A DNA stretch of 64,000 nucleotides from contig NC_088342.1 in the NCBI RefSeq assembly GCF_036884655.1, forward strand, positions 29,704,001 to 29,768,000, written 5' to 3'. Shown one piece after another: positions 12,370-24,661 of the stretch. The stretch's first letter is position 1, and every line of letters begins with the position of its first letter. Below the pieces are notes generated by a model, which did no database searches, had not been told where the DNA came from, and worked only from the letters and a program-made list of their open reading frames with translations. Source of the DNA: Musa acuminata AAA Group. Taxonomy: Eukaryota; Streptophyta; Magnoliopsida; Zingiberales; Musaceae. A program made the position numbers and the translations under genes.

Positions 12370-13254
12370 CAAGCAATGTAGTTTGGCCCTTAAAATAGCG
12401 ATATGGCCCATCAAGAAGTATAACAATAGGCCACTTGATCCTATAATCGAGTGCAACTTCTATCAAAAGCCATGAGCCAGCGAGGAACATCTGCATCGTA
12501 CCAGACGATATTTTTTCGACCTGAAATGACCTGTTCCGATCTGACCCGACTCATCAGTTTTTTTGAGTACTGAATCGTAGCTACTTTGCTTCGATCTTTT
12601 TCCCATCAAAGAATTAATCTTTGGAACGGAAATTAATGAAGGTACATAATTTATATGATGTCGCTTACTACTGTCAACAAAATTAGTTCTATCTCATAAG
12701 GGAAGAAGAATAGAAGAAGAGCCACAAACCTGAAGAGCACAGCAAAGAAGAAGGTATATACCGGGACGGAGTTCGCAGTTGCTGAGGCCACTGATGCTGA
12801 AGTATACTTCACTCCGATGTTATACAAGTTCAAACTCAAAGTAATCCTAAAAACACAGAGACTACCACTGTCACACAAAGTGTGAGATCAACACTACCAG
12901 CACGCAACAAAAGCTAACATCAACAACATATATACCCAAGCATTGCATGCATGAACAGTTTCAACGACACCATAAACGTCAATGGTGGAGAGGAATTCCT
13001 GCAACCAGCAACCAAGATGATGGCCACGGCAGAACTAAGAACGAAATGAAAGCAGATGATGATGATGATGATGAATACCTTTCGAAGACAAAAGCGAGGG
13101 GGGCGAGTAGTACCGAAGCAGCTGCTTGTCGATAGAAGATGAACACGAACGTGCTCAAACCCTCGTCGAAAGCTGCTTTGGATATCACGAAGTAGCCAGT
13201 ATATGTCAGCTGGATGATGACTGCGGCGATGTATGGTTTGTAATTTGCGTCCAT
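10356..13254 (-). CDS. WAT1-related EamA-type transporter, complete
   Basis: Seven exons on the minus strand, all GT-AG and in frame: 13254-13079, 12998-12936, 12846-12730, 12181-11929, 11825-11667, 10737-10586 and 10491-10356 (TGA); 351 residues. It begins MDANYKPYIAAVIIQ and contains two EamA/drug-metabolite-transporter repeats, roughly residues 10-140 and 185-325, with about ten hydrophobic segments. Family landmarks are LYNIGVKYTSASVASATANS in repeat 1, FERDSSKWKLQWDMGLLAIL, and GVCFYLQTFCVEKKGPVFSA with GGLLMVGGLYGVLWGK in repeat 2. Relatives (Arabidopsis WAT1, nodulin MtN21/UMAMIT proteins) move auxin or amino acids across tonoplast or plasma membranes; the substrate here cannot be read from sequence. 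An in-frame ATG 60 bases upstream (13314) would add 20 residues; MDANYKPY fits the usual family start better. A decayed relative lies at 34440-34735. Confidence 0.93.
11085..11600. repeat. Three-copy tandem repeat of 175-180 bp in intron 5 of the WAT1-related gene
   Basis: Three diverged AT-rich units begin near 11110, 11285 and 11465. Each has the order TATGAG-GG, GAGAGAGTAAC or similar, TCATCCTTATAAT, AATTGCCC and AAAATTCAAACATC. The third unit ends in a poly(A)-like run at about 11590. The unit length is satellite-like but the array is tiny. Confidence 0.8.
12324..12361. repeat. (TA)n microsatellite in intron 3 of the WAT1-related gene
   Basis: A perfect AT dinucleotide run of about 38 bases between exons 3 and 4 of the transporter gene. 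Confidence 0.95.
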
Positions 13255-13495
13255 GGCTCCCAGGTAGGGCATGAGATGATGGAGTTGAGCTGAGATGAGC
13301 CACTTCAACTGCATCTAGTGGACATGCATGCATGGAGTCGCGCATTAAATAAACTGCACAAGAACAGGAGGCTCCATAGTGCTGAATCTTTTAGGCAACC
13401 TAATATTCTTGCAGAATATATTGCTTTGTGATCTAAAAGTATTCATTCATGTTGCATTAAGCATTTGTTCTTCGCTTTTGTAGTTAGATAATAGC

Positions 13496-13498
<3 letters not shown>
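13255..13498 (-). promoter_or_regulatory. Putative promoter and 5' leader of the WAT1-related gene
   Basis: This segment lies directly upstream of the proposed ATG. It includes the alternative in-frame ATG at 13314 and is bounded upstream by a 71 bp TA run. I found no distinct TATA element that could be placed with confidence. Confidence 0.35.

Positions 13499-13569
<71 letters not shown>
13499..13569. repeat. (TA)n microsatellite upstream of the WAT1-related gene
   Basis: A perfect TA run of about 71 bases, 245 bases upstream of the start codon of the transporter gene. Confidence 0.95.
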
Positions 13570-13571
<2 letters not shown>

Positions 13572-13982
13572 CGTGTATGTACATGGTACATGTGTTGCAG
13601 AGAGAGAAATGTGCTAAGCAGCTGTATCCATGCATCATGAACTTGAAAATGGTTGTGCTCAATGTAAAAGCTATTGTGATAGTTTAACCAAAAGTATCAA
13701 ACTATAGTCTTACTTTTTGTTATGCATGCTAGATGGAATTTTGGATCACTTCCTCGTGGACCATTTGTTTGTTTCTCTCATCAAGATTGCATTATCTTTT
13801 GCTTATTGCTCGGGGAAAGATGTGATACATACATACATACATATTATATATAAAGACTTTTTTTTTCTACACTTTTGGTTTGAAGTATTAAAAATTTTGT
13901 TTGCCTAACTTACTTACTAGTTATGTATTATATAATGTGTGCAATGAAAGATAAAATGTTAGGGGCTGAGTGCAAATAATTT

Positions 13983-14302
13983 AATACATACATACATATA
14001 CATACGTACATACATATATCCATATATATACATATATATATGTATATATATATATGTATATATATATATGTGTATATATATATATGTGTATATATATATT
14101 TGTATATATATATGTATATATATATGTATGTATGTATATATATATGTATATATATATATGTATATATTTATATATTATATATATATATATGTATATATAT
14201 ATTTATACATATGTATATATATATGTATATATATATATATACATATGTATATATATATGTGTATATATATAATGTGTATATATATATTTGTATATATATA
14301 TG

Positions 14303-14333
<31 letters not shown>

Positions 14334-14655
14334 TTATATATATATGTATATATATATATGTATATGTATATATGTATATGTAGATATATATATATACATA
14401 TGTATGTATATGTATATATGTGTATATATGTATACATATATATATGTATATATATATATATGCATATATACAAATATACATATATATACATATATATACA
14501 TATGTATATATATGTATACATATGTATATATATGTATATATATATACATATATATATATGTATATTTATATATGTATACATATATATACATATATGTATA
14601 CATATGTATATATATATACATAAATATATATGTATACATATGTATATATATATAC

Positions 14656-14689
<34 letters not shown>

Positions 14690-14802
14690 GTATATATGTA
14701 TATATGTATACATATATGTATATATATATGTATACATATATACATATATACATATACATACATATATATATGTATACATATATATATACATATATATATA
14801 TC
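13983..14802. repeat. 820 bp compound TA/GTATAC microsatellite
   Basis: The region is almost wholly alternating purine-pyrimidine: TATA runs broken by TGTA, TACA and occasional ATTTAT. Phases change repeatedly, so it is a compound rather than a single-motif repeat. Long open frames coding only Tyr, Ile, Cys, Met and Val occur on both strands and are an artefact of the composition. Confidence 0.95.
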
Positions 14803-16208
14803 TTTGTTCGATTGGAGCTATATGAAAATGTTATGGATTCCCAAAAAGCATAGTGACGACTCAACTTAAAAGAAAAGAATAGTGCTCAAAGCAACTTTTG
14901 ACCGTAGGAAAATAAATGACTCATATTCTCCCTTCTCACATAGACAACATCTTAGGGTTTATGTAGTTGGTGAGCTTTTTAGGGCACCATAGGGTGGAGA
15001 CTATAACCTAATCTCACTATTTCCTAATTGTCTTATGCTATATTATTCTCTGTCTTTGATGCTCATCATGTGGTATGAATTTACCTTAGATTTTCATAGA
15101 GATTAAAGATTTAATAGTATTTATTTATTTATGCAGAAAATATTAAAACGGAAAAATAGTGTATGTTGGTTTATTGATTTTTTTTCAAAATTTTCTATAT
15201 GTAAATGTTTTAAAAATTGAAAAAAAATGCAAGCCCTATTCATGAAAAGGGCTTTGCAAAGCTATTTTTTTTATTTTTTATTTTAAATATACGTTGTTGA
15301 ACCATCATCTCTGCTCCACTCATGATAAAAGTCATCATCTTTTCTATTGTAGTACCTTATATTTATCATTATTATATCTAATATTACCATCACTATTGCT
15401 TCAGATCATCGTAGCTGCTCATATCCGTTCATAGCCATCATCTTTGCCATGAACAGCTCCAGCATTATTATCACCAATGAACTATTCCACCAACACCACA
15501 CTGAGATTGTTGATATATATCATCATCTATCATAGCCGCTTCCATTATCATTGCATATTGCTATATATCATTGCCATCACCATCTACATAATAATTTTCT
15601 TTGAATTCAAAAACATCATGAATGAAGTTACTTTAAGGGTTTAAAAATAATTACTGAATTTGCAATAGCATAACAAGAACTTCAAGAGCTCTAGCATACG
15701 AGTTAAAGATCCAAGGGGAGCAATTACCTTGTCACAAAACACATATCCACAATGAGTTAGCATGGTAACTTATCCTCATTCATCCTAAACTATTGTCATT
15801 GTCATCAACATGTTATAATATTAGACTAGAAATAAAAGTTGGTCCTTGTGTTCTTGAATGTGTGGTTCTCGGGTATGTGATAATCCAACCAACATCTTAT
15901 TATATTACATCTGAATAGGTTATTTGTCATCTCTAACTTTTCTTATGATATCTATGCACCTAAATATTCTACATATTGAACTTTATAAATCCTCTCATAC
16001 CCTTCCTTATATGGTTGACTAATATCTACGAAAATAGTGCGTCGTACCTTTATTTGTCTGAGTATACATCTATCCATAGAAAAATAGGCGTGCAGTATCT
16101 TTTATTGTCTTTCATTCACTTTATCTTTCTTGTTGATTATCATTTACTTCGATATCATATTCTCACACTCATAATAAAATCAATTATTAATTGAAGGATA
16201 TGTTCAAA

Positions 16209-16244
<36 letters not shown>

Positions 16245-16705
16245 TCATATCTAACACTACTAGAAAAAATATATTTAAAACATTAAAGAAAACTCTAAAT
16301 AAATAGTATTGGTTGCGTGTTCATGCATGAAGCATATGATTCTACATTAAAATATACAACTTGCAACTCATTGATTTAAATTATTGATGGATCCGTTCTT
16401 AGATATGTGGATGACAAAGAGACTTGTAATGCAAACTACAAAATGCTATTATTTTTATTGGCTTACTCTTTTGTGGATGGATTGATTGGTCCGGTTCTTC
16501 CAACATTATTCTATCTTGACTAAAGCAAATCTATCTATTAATTTTGATGCCTTATACCTCTTCTGTTCCTTAAAATGTACTAAAATAGAAAATTACTTTA
16601 GTTTCCTTCGAAGCAACGGAGGATAACAAAATAACATAGCATGCCTTCAAGACAAGTGAGATATAAATAACACAAGCAGGAAGTGGGACATACACAAAGA
16701 ATATA
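14803..16705. other. Intergenic AT-rich sequence
   Basis: No gene recognised. About 15300-15570 is enriched in CATCAT-like triplets on the plus strand, with no long open frame. An (ATT)n run lies at 16209-16240. The rest is unremarkable. Confidence 0.6.
16209..16240. repeat. (ATT)n microsatellite
   Basis: About ten perfect ATT units. Confidence 0.9.
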
Positions 16706-17324
16706 GTGCGATTATCATAGAAAATATTTATATTTTATGTATTTTTCAAAAGATACTTTTCTTTATTATTTTTTTCTCAAACAATACTTTTAATTTAAAA
16801 ATATCCAAATTACCCCTCAAAGGTTTTTCCTTCAAATTTTTTTGCTCGTTTTTTTTTATCAGTTTTCAACTGTGATGATATTTTTATTTGGCTCGTTTTA
16901 CATTATTTTTCAATAGCATTTACAGTATTTTATTATAAAAATAAAAACAACTGTAACAGTTATCAACTGTCACAGCTGTTTTTGTTTGATTCGTTTTATA
17001 ATTTTTTATTGATGTACCGAAAACACTGTAAACTTTATTGACAAATACTATAAATGACATCATACCGTGTTATTTGTTTGATTGTCATTATTTGTCATTA
17101 CAATATCATAATTTTAAGTTTATTTAGATTATTTACAATATCTTTAAGTAGACTTTACAGAGCTAAAATACTAGAATGGACCAAAATATTGTAACAGGCG
17201 AAAAAGATTTTGAAAGACAGTTTGGGTTTTTAAAAAAAAATTAGGAATACTGTTTGAAAAAAATAAAATAGGGATATTGACTGAAAAATATCTAAAATAT
17301 GAGTATTTTCTAGGAAAATCACCT
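16706..17324. mobile_element. Non-autonomous long-TIR DNA transposon (Mutator-like)
   Basis: The left end (16706 onward) and the reverse complement of the right end (ending 17324) align over about 145 bases. Shared blocks are GATTnTCnTAGAAAATA, ATATTTTA, TATTTTTCA, TTTTTTTCTCAAACA/TTTTTTTCAAACA and CTTTTTCGCCTGTT/TTTTTTGCTCGTT. The flanks AAGAATATA (16697-16705) and AACAATATA (17325-17333) match at 8 of 9 bases, consistent with a 9 bp target-site duplication. Long TIRs, a 9 bp duplication and no coding sequence fit a Mutator-like MITE. Confidence 0.7.
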
Positions 17325-17565
17325 AACAATATATATAGTGAGATTTAACCTATATTATAATATAAGCCCAATATTTAAAGATGTAGGCAAGATTTAATGA
17401 TAGAACGACTCTCTACATTCATATTTCAAGACAGTCATGTAAAAGCCAGATAGTTCACAAAAGGCAGTCAAATATTAAGCATGATTAATTAACCTAAAAG
17501 TTATCTTTTCCAGATTTGGAATATTAACATTCAACAAGTGGTTGCTTTAAAATCATCTGGTATAT

Positions 17566-17936
17566 TGTTAGAACCTTTACAGATTTTAAGCTTAGGATTG
17601 ATCTCTTTAGGGGATTAGCCTCCTTGAAACTCTATAGGGGTTTCTTCCTCCAAATTGCTGCTCAAAGATTGTTAAAAAGATTCATCTATTACTTATGAAA
17701 AGAGGATAAATAGATGATTATTTATAGGGCTTCTAAACCTCAACTCCTAATAGGGCTCATACTCAAGACTCATACTTCTAACCAACTCCCAATACTTCTC
17801 TAAGAAGCAACCTTCAAACTAATCCTAATCTTAATCGGTATCTTCACCTCTTTAATATGGGTCGACTTTGTAGGTTTTATATGAATACCCTTTTCAATAA
17901 AATTCAATTAGGACTTTCATAGCTAGAGTCGTAACA
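17566..17936 (-). repeat. Element A 3' LTR
   Basis: 371 bp, TG...CA ends, partner of 22416-22786. It carries about one and a half copies of the 42 bp U3 unit found in two and three copies in elements C and B. Confidence 0.92.
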
Positions 17937-17959
17937 AACCCACCCTCTTCAAATCAGTC

Positions 17960-20900
17960 TTGTCCTCGAGGTTGACGATCTATGAATTCTGGGAATTTGA
18001 TCTTCAAGTCGTCATAGTTCTCCCAAGTGGCATCTTCTACTGGTAGGTTCGCCCATTATAGTAGCACTTCAATAGTGGGTCGTTGTCGTCGAGTCATGAT
18101 CCGTCGATCAATAATGGCACTCGGTTGGGTCTGGAATTCTCCTTGGATAGTCATATTCGGTAGATGGCTTTGGGCTATCTTATTTTATCCCAGCTTGAGC
18201 TTTAAACATGACACATGGAAGACTGGATGGATTCGGGAGTTGGTGGGTAAGTCCAATCTACATGCTACCACTCCGATGCGCTCCAAAATTTGGTAGGATC
18301 TATAGAACCGAGGTGAAAGCTTCATATATGCTCTGGTCTAGATTTATGTTTCCTTGTATGACTGGAACCGTAGGAAGACTCAATCTCCGACTGAAAATTC
18401 TCTTTCACCTTTGTGTTGATCATATTATTGTTACATTATTACTTGAGCTTTTCCTTGTGACGAGGGAAGCCCTTCGATGAAGTCCATTATTATATCAATC
18501 AATATTGAGTCCGGGACATGTAAAGGTTGTAACTTTCCGAGACTTGCTACTGTCTTGCCTTTATATCGTTAACATACATTACATTGTGCCACAAATTTAG
18601 AAATAATATTTTTCATCCTTACCCAATAAATTTTTTGCTTAATTCTTTTATAGGTTCTAAGGAACCCGGAGTACCCAACCGTAGTTATGGAATGCATCTC
18701 TTGAAGGATGATTTTTATGTAAGAAGAATTTGACACTATCACAATGCATCCCTTATAACGTAATTCTTTTGAGTCCCAAGTGTAATGAGCCACGGAGCTT
18801 AGTGTTTCCTCTAATTTTTTTATGATCTTACTAGTCTTCGGATCTTCCTGTCATTCCCTCTTAATATCCTCAAGGAAGTTATTAGTCGAAAGTGAAACGA
18901 CCAAAAATTCAGCTTGCTCGGGTAGCTACGAAAGCGCATATGCAATAACATTCTCTTTCCCATTTTTGTAAGTTATTTCATAATCATATCCAAGAAGCTT
19001 TTTTATCCATTTTTGCTGTTCGAGGGAAGATATCTTATACTCCAAGAAATATTTTAGGCTTTTATGGTCGGTCTTGATTTGAAAGCATCGCCCGATCAAG
19101 TTTTCCCATTTTTGTAAGTTATTTCATAATCATATCCAAGAAGCTTTTTTATCCATTTTTGCTGCTCGAGGGAAGATATCTTATACTCCAAGAAATATTT
19201 TAGGCTTTTATGGTCGGTCTTGATTTGAAAGCATCGCCCGATCAAGTACGGTCTCTATTTGGTCACTACATGCACAATCACAAGCCTCTCCTTGTCGTAA
19301 ATAGTCATCTTGAGATGGGAAGGAGATAATGCCTTACTAGTATAAGCGAGGGGGTGGCCACTTGCATTAGTACAGTACCAATTTCGATTCCGGAGGCATC
19401 GATTTCAATAACAAAAGTCTTACCGAAGTCGGGTAACGCTAGTATGGGCATTATCGTCATTGTGGCTTTAAGTTCGTCGAAGGTGGTGGTGGCTTTGTCT
19501 GACCATTAGAAAGCATCTTTTTTTAGTAAGAAAGTAAGGGGTGCACTGATCTTTCTATAGTTTTTTACGAACTTGCGGTAGTAGCCTGTTAAACCGAGAA
19601 AGTCGCGTAGCAATTTTATGTTTCTTGGGGTCGGTCAGTTCTACATTGGTTCAATTTTGGAGGGGTCCATTGTCACACCTTCCTCTGACATGATATGTCC
19701 AAGATATTTTACCTTCTGTTGAAGAAAGCTGTACTTTGATTTTTTGACAAAAAGAACATGCTCTCGTAAAATCATCAAAACAAGTCGTAAGTGCTGAAAA
19801 TGACTTTCAAGAGAAGGGCTGTAAATAAGGATATCATCAAAGAAAACTAGCACAAACTTACAAAGATAATTTCAGAAAATATCACTCATAAGGAGGCTTT
19901 GGAAGGTATTGGTGAGACTAAAGGGCATTACCAAAAATTCATAGTGGCCGTTGTGCATTAGAAAGGTGGTTTTCGGTATGTCTTCTTCGCACATTTGTAT
20001 TTGATGATACCCAAATCGAAGGTCCAGCTTTGTAAAGACTCGTGCTCCCTTTAATTCAGTAAGCAATTCATCTACTATTAGAATAAGGTATTTATTCTTG
20101 ACAGTTATGCCATTTCCGTTCTTTTGTACGAGGAGCACCGGTGAAGAGTAGGGGCTGCAACTTAGCCGAATAACTCCTGCTTCGAGCATCTCTTTTATAA
20201 TCCTTTCTATTTCATCCTTCTAGAGATGTGGATATTGATATAGCTGAGTATTTGCTGGAGGTTTGCCTGGAAGAATCGGTATACAATGATCATGCCGACG
20301 GGTAAGAGGTAGGTTGCGCAGTTCGTCAAATATATCTAAAAATTCAGCAAGTAAAGGAAGTAGGTTTGGATCTTCAAATTCTATTGGCTCACCCTTAGTT
20401 TGCTGCTCAAGTTATACTAAAAAGCCACTACATGCTTTGTGCAAAACCTTCTCCATTCGTTGTGTGCAAATCATTGTTATGTTGCCCCCATGTTTCCCGT
20501 GTAGTATCACATGTTTTCCCTTACTGTAAAATTTCATAATTAGTTTCACAAAGTTTTAGGAAACATCACCTAATGTCATCAGCTATTTGATGCCAAGAAC
20601 AACCTCATAATCATCAAGAGGGAGGAGAAAGAAATATGCAATTATATCTTGGTCCTGCAGCAACAGTTTCACCTACGGGCACCTATAAGCACACTTCAAA
20701 ATTCATCTGTCGGCGACCTTAACATCAAACTTGCTGTAATTCTCGATAGATAAGGCCATCCGGATAGCAACCTTACTATTCATAAAATTATTAGTTCTCC
20801 CAGTGTCAATAAGAATGGTGATAAGTTGTTGTTTCAGAAGTCCTCCCACTTTCATCGTTTGTGGGTTCGTGTAACCGGCAAGGGCATGAATTGTAATATC

Positions 20901-21070
20901 AACCGATTGTTATTCTTCATCCACAACCTCTTTCTCATACTCTTGGACCTCCTCCTCCATGTCTTCAAGAGGTTTAATCAGTAGGAGGTGGCCCCTTTTG
21001 CAGCGAGGATCGTAGTTCCATGGCTCGTCGCAATGCTAACAAAAACCTTTTGTTGATCGATCACGTAGTT
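17960..21070 (-). pseudogene. Element A protease-RT-RNase H-integrase remnant
   Basis: Reverse transcriptase pieces lie at 20189-19872 ([21 protein letters not shown]) and 19853-19641 (VFFDDILIYSP, carrying the catalytic DD; FLQQKVKYLGHIMSEEGV). The integrase zinc-binding domain with its final Cys pair lies at 18793-18569 (QKIYWVRMKNI, FVAQCNVC). The integrase core breaks off just after the first catalytic Asp (MDFIEGLPSS, about 18480) and resumes in the C-terminal domain (FHVSCLKLKLG) at about 18200. The second Asp and the Glu are absent. A chromodomain-like end (EDATWENYDDLKIKFPEF) lies at about 18040-17975. Many stops and a 146 bp tandem duplication in RNase H make it non-functional. Confidence 0.85.
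18956..19247. repeat. 146 bp tandem duplication inside element A
   Basis: Positions 18956-19101 and 19102-19247 are nearly identical (one visible difference, GTTCGAG versus GCTCGAG). The unit length is not a multiple of three, so it shifts the RNase H frame. Confidence 0.95.
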
Positions 21071-21089
21071 CTTCTCTTATCAATTTTTT

Positions 21090-21840
21090 TGGCAGCGAAG
21101 GATGGCTAAGAGCAGAAGGAGATTTATATGCCATGGGTCTAGGAGAGGTTCTAATCCTTCGAGCATCTTGGTTGAGTCATTCTTCTTGTATTTGGACGAA
21201 AGAAATCACAACTATCTCTGGCTTGAGTCTTTCGATGAATGTTTTTAACAATTGATGGTTAGTCCAATCATAAGCAATGTAGGATAGCTTCTCAAACCTA
21301 GTTTGGTACTCTTCAATCGTAGAGGTTTGTCGAATCTTTGCGAGTTGGCCATTGATATTTTCATACTCTATAGGTCCAAAACGATTAAGCAGTGTGTTTT
21401 TAAATTAATTCCACGTCAGAGCCCTATGATTATATTCTAGCAAATTATATAATTGAATAGCATCTCTTTCAAGGTGGATGATAGTAATTTCCACCATAGC
21501 ATCATTCGATGTTCGGTAGTAGCGAAAGTAACGTTCGCCGCGCAAAATCTACCCCGCTGGGTCTCCTTCTTCCCATCACGAGAAGTCCACTCTCATGTGT
21601 GGCTGAAGAATGTTTGAGGGCTGTCCCTCCTTCTCTGGAGGTCTCTTTGAACTCTCTCATCGTTGAAATTTGGTTGGACTCACGGTTGTCTAATTCTGAA
21701 TTTTGCAAACAAAGCACGCAATTTGTCTTCCAAGCACGATTGAAGCCGCGATTTGATCCGAGATTCCCATGCTTCAAATTTGGCATCAATTAGATCTTGA
21801 GAAGCTATAGCATATGCCCTAGATCACAAATGTCCCTATC
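21090..21840 (-). pseudogene. Element A gag remnant
   Basis: Minus-strand sequence parallel to the gag of elements B and C, including the segment reading IIHLERDAI where B has AIHLEGDAKQWFDWFEHTYG. Diverged and interrupted by stops. Confidence 0.7.
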
Positions 21841-22415
21841 TTTTTTCTATTGATGGGTTAATGATATGAGGTGGTGGAAGGTTAAGAAAAATTGAGGATC
21901 ACGAAAAGATACTGTAGCAGAATTTTACATCTAAAGTGTAGTAATTTGGACATAAAAGGTTAGTGGTTTATATTAAGATTTTTTTTAAACAAAACTAAGA
22001 GAAAATCCATTGTTAGGAACTATCAAAGCTGTCGTAAAAATTTTGTAGAGATTTGGATAGAAAAAACACAATAGCAAGATCAATCAGACAGTGTTATACG
22101 GCTAGAATTCTACAATACATCTTTCGTCGTAGAGATGAAAACTTTACGATGAAAAGTTTATGCAACAATATAGGAACAATTTTTTTTTTAGATTTTGAAT
22201 AAAGATAACTAAATTGCAGTAGTAATAAGGTAGGAAACCAGAACATGTTGCAATTTACGGGGAGATCAAAGGATGATTCGCGGTGGTGGAGATAATGACG
22301 GAATTTGACGACGATCTTTTAAGCAATTATGGGAATTGCTTTGGGCAGTTGTGGAGGGTTGATGGATGACTGTGGAAGGGCAATAAGATACCAAGAACGC
22401 TGCTCTGATACAAAG

Positions 22416-22786
22416 TGTTGAAACCCTTACAGATTATAAGCTTGGGGTTGATCTCTTTAGGGGATCAGCCTCTTTGGAACTCTATAGGGGTTCCTTTCTC
22501 CAAGTTGCTACTCAAAGGCTTGTAAAAAGATTCATCTATTGCTTATGAAAAAAAGATGAATACATGACTATTTATAGGGCTTCTAAACTCTAACTCCTAA
22601 TAGGATTCCTACTCAAGACTCCTACTTCTAACCAACTCCTAATGTTTCTTTAAAAAGTAACCTTCAAACTAATCCTAACCTTAGCCGACATCTTCACCTC
22701 TTTAATAGGGGTTGGCTAGATAGATTTTATATAAATATCTTTTTTAATAAAACTCAATTAGAACTCTCCTAGCTACCGTCCTAACA
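22416..22786 (-). repeat. Element A 5' LTR
   Basis: 371 bp partner of the LTR at 17566. The primer-binding site follows after two bases on the element strand. Confidence 0.92.
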
Positions 22787-24062
22787 TATGTTTTATCTGA
22801 TTCAAGGTACCGAGAACAATACATGTTATTTCTCCTTGCATATCTTCGTAATGAGTAGCAATAGTAATGTAATGTATGTCTTTGCATGTCACTTGTAATG
22901 TGTTTTGCAAGCAGCCACTCACGTAGTTCGACGAGATAATAATAGTAAAGTTGATAACAAGAGACTTCTCTAGTCCGATAAATAAATTCTATTGTAATTC
23001 AACTTTTAATGTAGGATTGAACTACGATTCTACGATGAAGTTTGAAGGAGATATCCTAGTGGTGTAATAGACTGCCTTTGTGTTGATCATTTATAAAATC
23101 AAAAGAGGATGTAGACATTAAAATATGCATATTCCCACGTCTTTCTTTGATTCTAAATTCATGTTGTTTTTCTTGAAGGAAAAAATGTGCATCGCTTGTT
23201 CATGTCTCGGCCATCCTTCCACTGAAGGTGCATCTCTAGAGAAAAAGCAGAGATTAGATTCTCAAACTAAACATACTTTTATGTTTATCTTAGTCCTCAT
23301 ACATGATCACACCCTTTCTGTTTGGAAGAATTTAATTATTATTATTTAATCTTATGTTGATGTATTTATGAACTATTCTAATTATTATTATTATTAATCA
23401 TTCTGATATTTACTATTTTTGAATTTTCCTCAATTCCACAGGATATTTGTACTAATCATAATTAATTTTCAAATCACAGCATGCATTCTCAGTATAATTT
23501 TTTTTTTAAATTCGAGTAAATGTGACACATGGAGGGAGCCACAAGAAAAATAATTGCTCAAACTAACTTAGTTGTTCTGAATAGTTGATTATTGTAATTA
23601 TGTGTTTATGGATGAGAGTGTACATGTATACAAAAAAAATAAAAAATAAAAATTAAAAGGTATTTTGTGAAAAGGTTTATCTATGATATTTTCTTTTAAT
23701 TGAAGTCGAGCCATATTAGAGTGTGTGGCGATAAATATTCAACCGATGTGAAAGCAGCCGTGAAAAAAGAAATAAAAACTCTTGGCCTATGAGGAGATCA
23801 CAAGCAACACATTTCATGCATTTTAAAGCAGAAAAATAATTAAAGATTTGGGTGTTTTTGGACTTCAGCTGCCTGAACTCGTAAGGTTTGGAAGATGATG
23901 GTGACTTCTCTTGTGATTATGGACATCTTCCGAGGATATCTGATATGGGAGACATCTTACATTAAGACTATAATCTATTCTAAGCCTAAGATCCTAAAGT
24001 ACATCCACCAGATTAAATCTATCTTTTTTTCGTCTACGTTGAAGTAGAATTACTGATGAGGT
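22787..24062. other. Intergenic sequence between elements A and the copia nest
   Basis: AT-rich, with short ATT runs near 23336-23396. No gene or intact element was recognised. Confidence 0.6.
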
Positions 24063-24661
24063 TGATAGGATATAAAGAGAAATAACTTTTGTATATGAAC
24101 AAATATTAACAGCCCATAATATACAATAAAATTAAATTGAACCATAATCAAATAGAACATTAAGATATACGTGGAAAACTCCTTCAATGTGAAGGGTAAA
24201 AACCACGGGATAAACTAGAGATAATCCACTATAATAATAATGAATATATAAATCTCAATCTCTTGCCCAAAACCCTAGCAACAATCATAAGAGAATAACT
24301 GAGATACAAGGATCATATCACTATGTACAATATCTAAATCATCTCTAATTCTTCCCAAATAATCACAGGAATCTATTGTAGATCTGATCTAACCTGAGAT
24401 GAAAGCAGTGTTAGATGATTGAGAATAGTCTCTCTGTGTTGTCTTTGTTTTCTTTCCTTTCTTTCTCTTCCTTTTCTGTCTTGTTCTCCTCATTTTCTTT
24501 GGAATCCCATGGCTGTCAAAAACTATCTCTTTACTATCTTTTTCTACCTATTTTTATAGCCACCACACCCTCCCAAATATAAATTAGGGTTAGGTTAAGA
24601 AAGGATGAGCTATGGGCTGATAAAGCCCATCTTGGGCTGAATATGGGTTGTCAGCCCAACA
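24063..24661 (-). repeat. Outer copia 3' LTR
   Basis: 599 bp, about as long as the inner LTRs (604 bp) and clearly related (TGTTGGGCTG start, CCTATCA end in element sense) but with many substitutions. It is followed on the element's inner side by a polypurine-like tract. Confidence 0.92.

Larger units (their letters stand above)
17566..22786 (-). mobile_element. Ty3/gypsy (chromovirus-type) element A, old and defective
   Basis: Two 371 bp LTRs (17566-17936 and 22416-22786) in minus orientation begin TGTTRGRAC-like and end CTAACA in element sense. The flanks TATAT (17561-17565) and TATGT (22787-22791) match at 4 of 5 bases. A primer-binding site matching initiator-Met tRNA (TTGTATCAGAGC in element sense) lies at 22401-22412 and a polypurine tract at 17937-17950. 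Gag, protease, reverse transcriptase, RNase H and integrase remnants follow in gypsy order, all broken. By eye the two LTRs differ at roughly 12% of sites, so this is the oldest element here that keeps two complete LTRs. Confidence 0.92.

Noticed and set aside
12190..12496. Met-initiated minus-strand frames with Tyr-Ile repeats
   Set aside because: They pass through the (TA)n run in intron 3 of the WAT1-related gene and lack any family match.
14040..14869. Open frames up to 261 codons on both strands of the TA-rich tract
   Set aside because: They encode only Tyr, Ile, Met, Cys, Val and Thr repeats from alternating TA/TG/CA sequence; this is composition, not coding.
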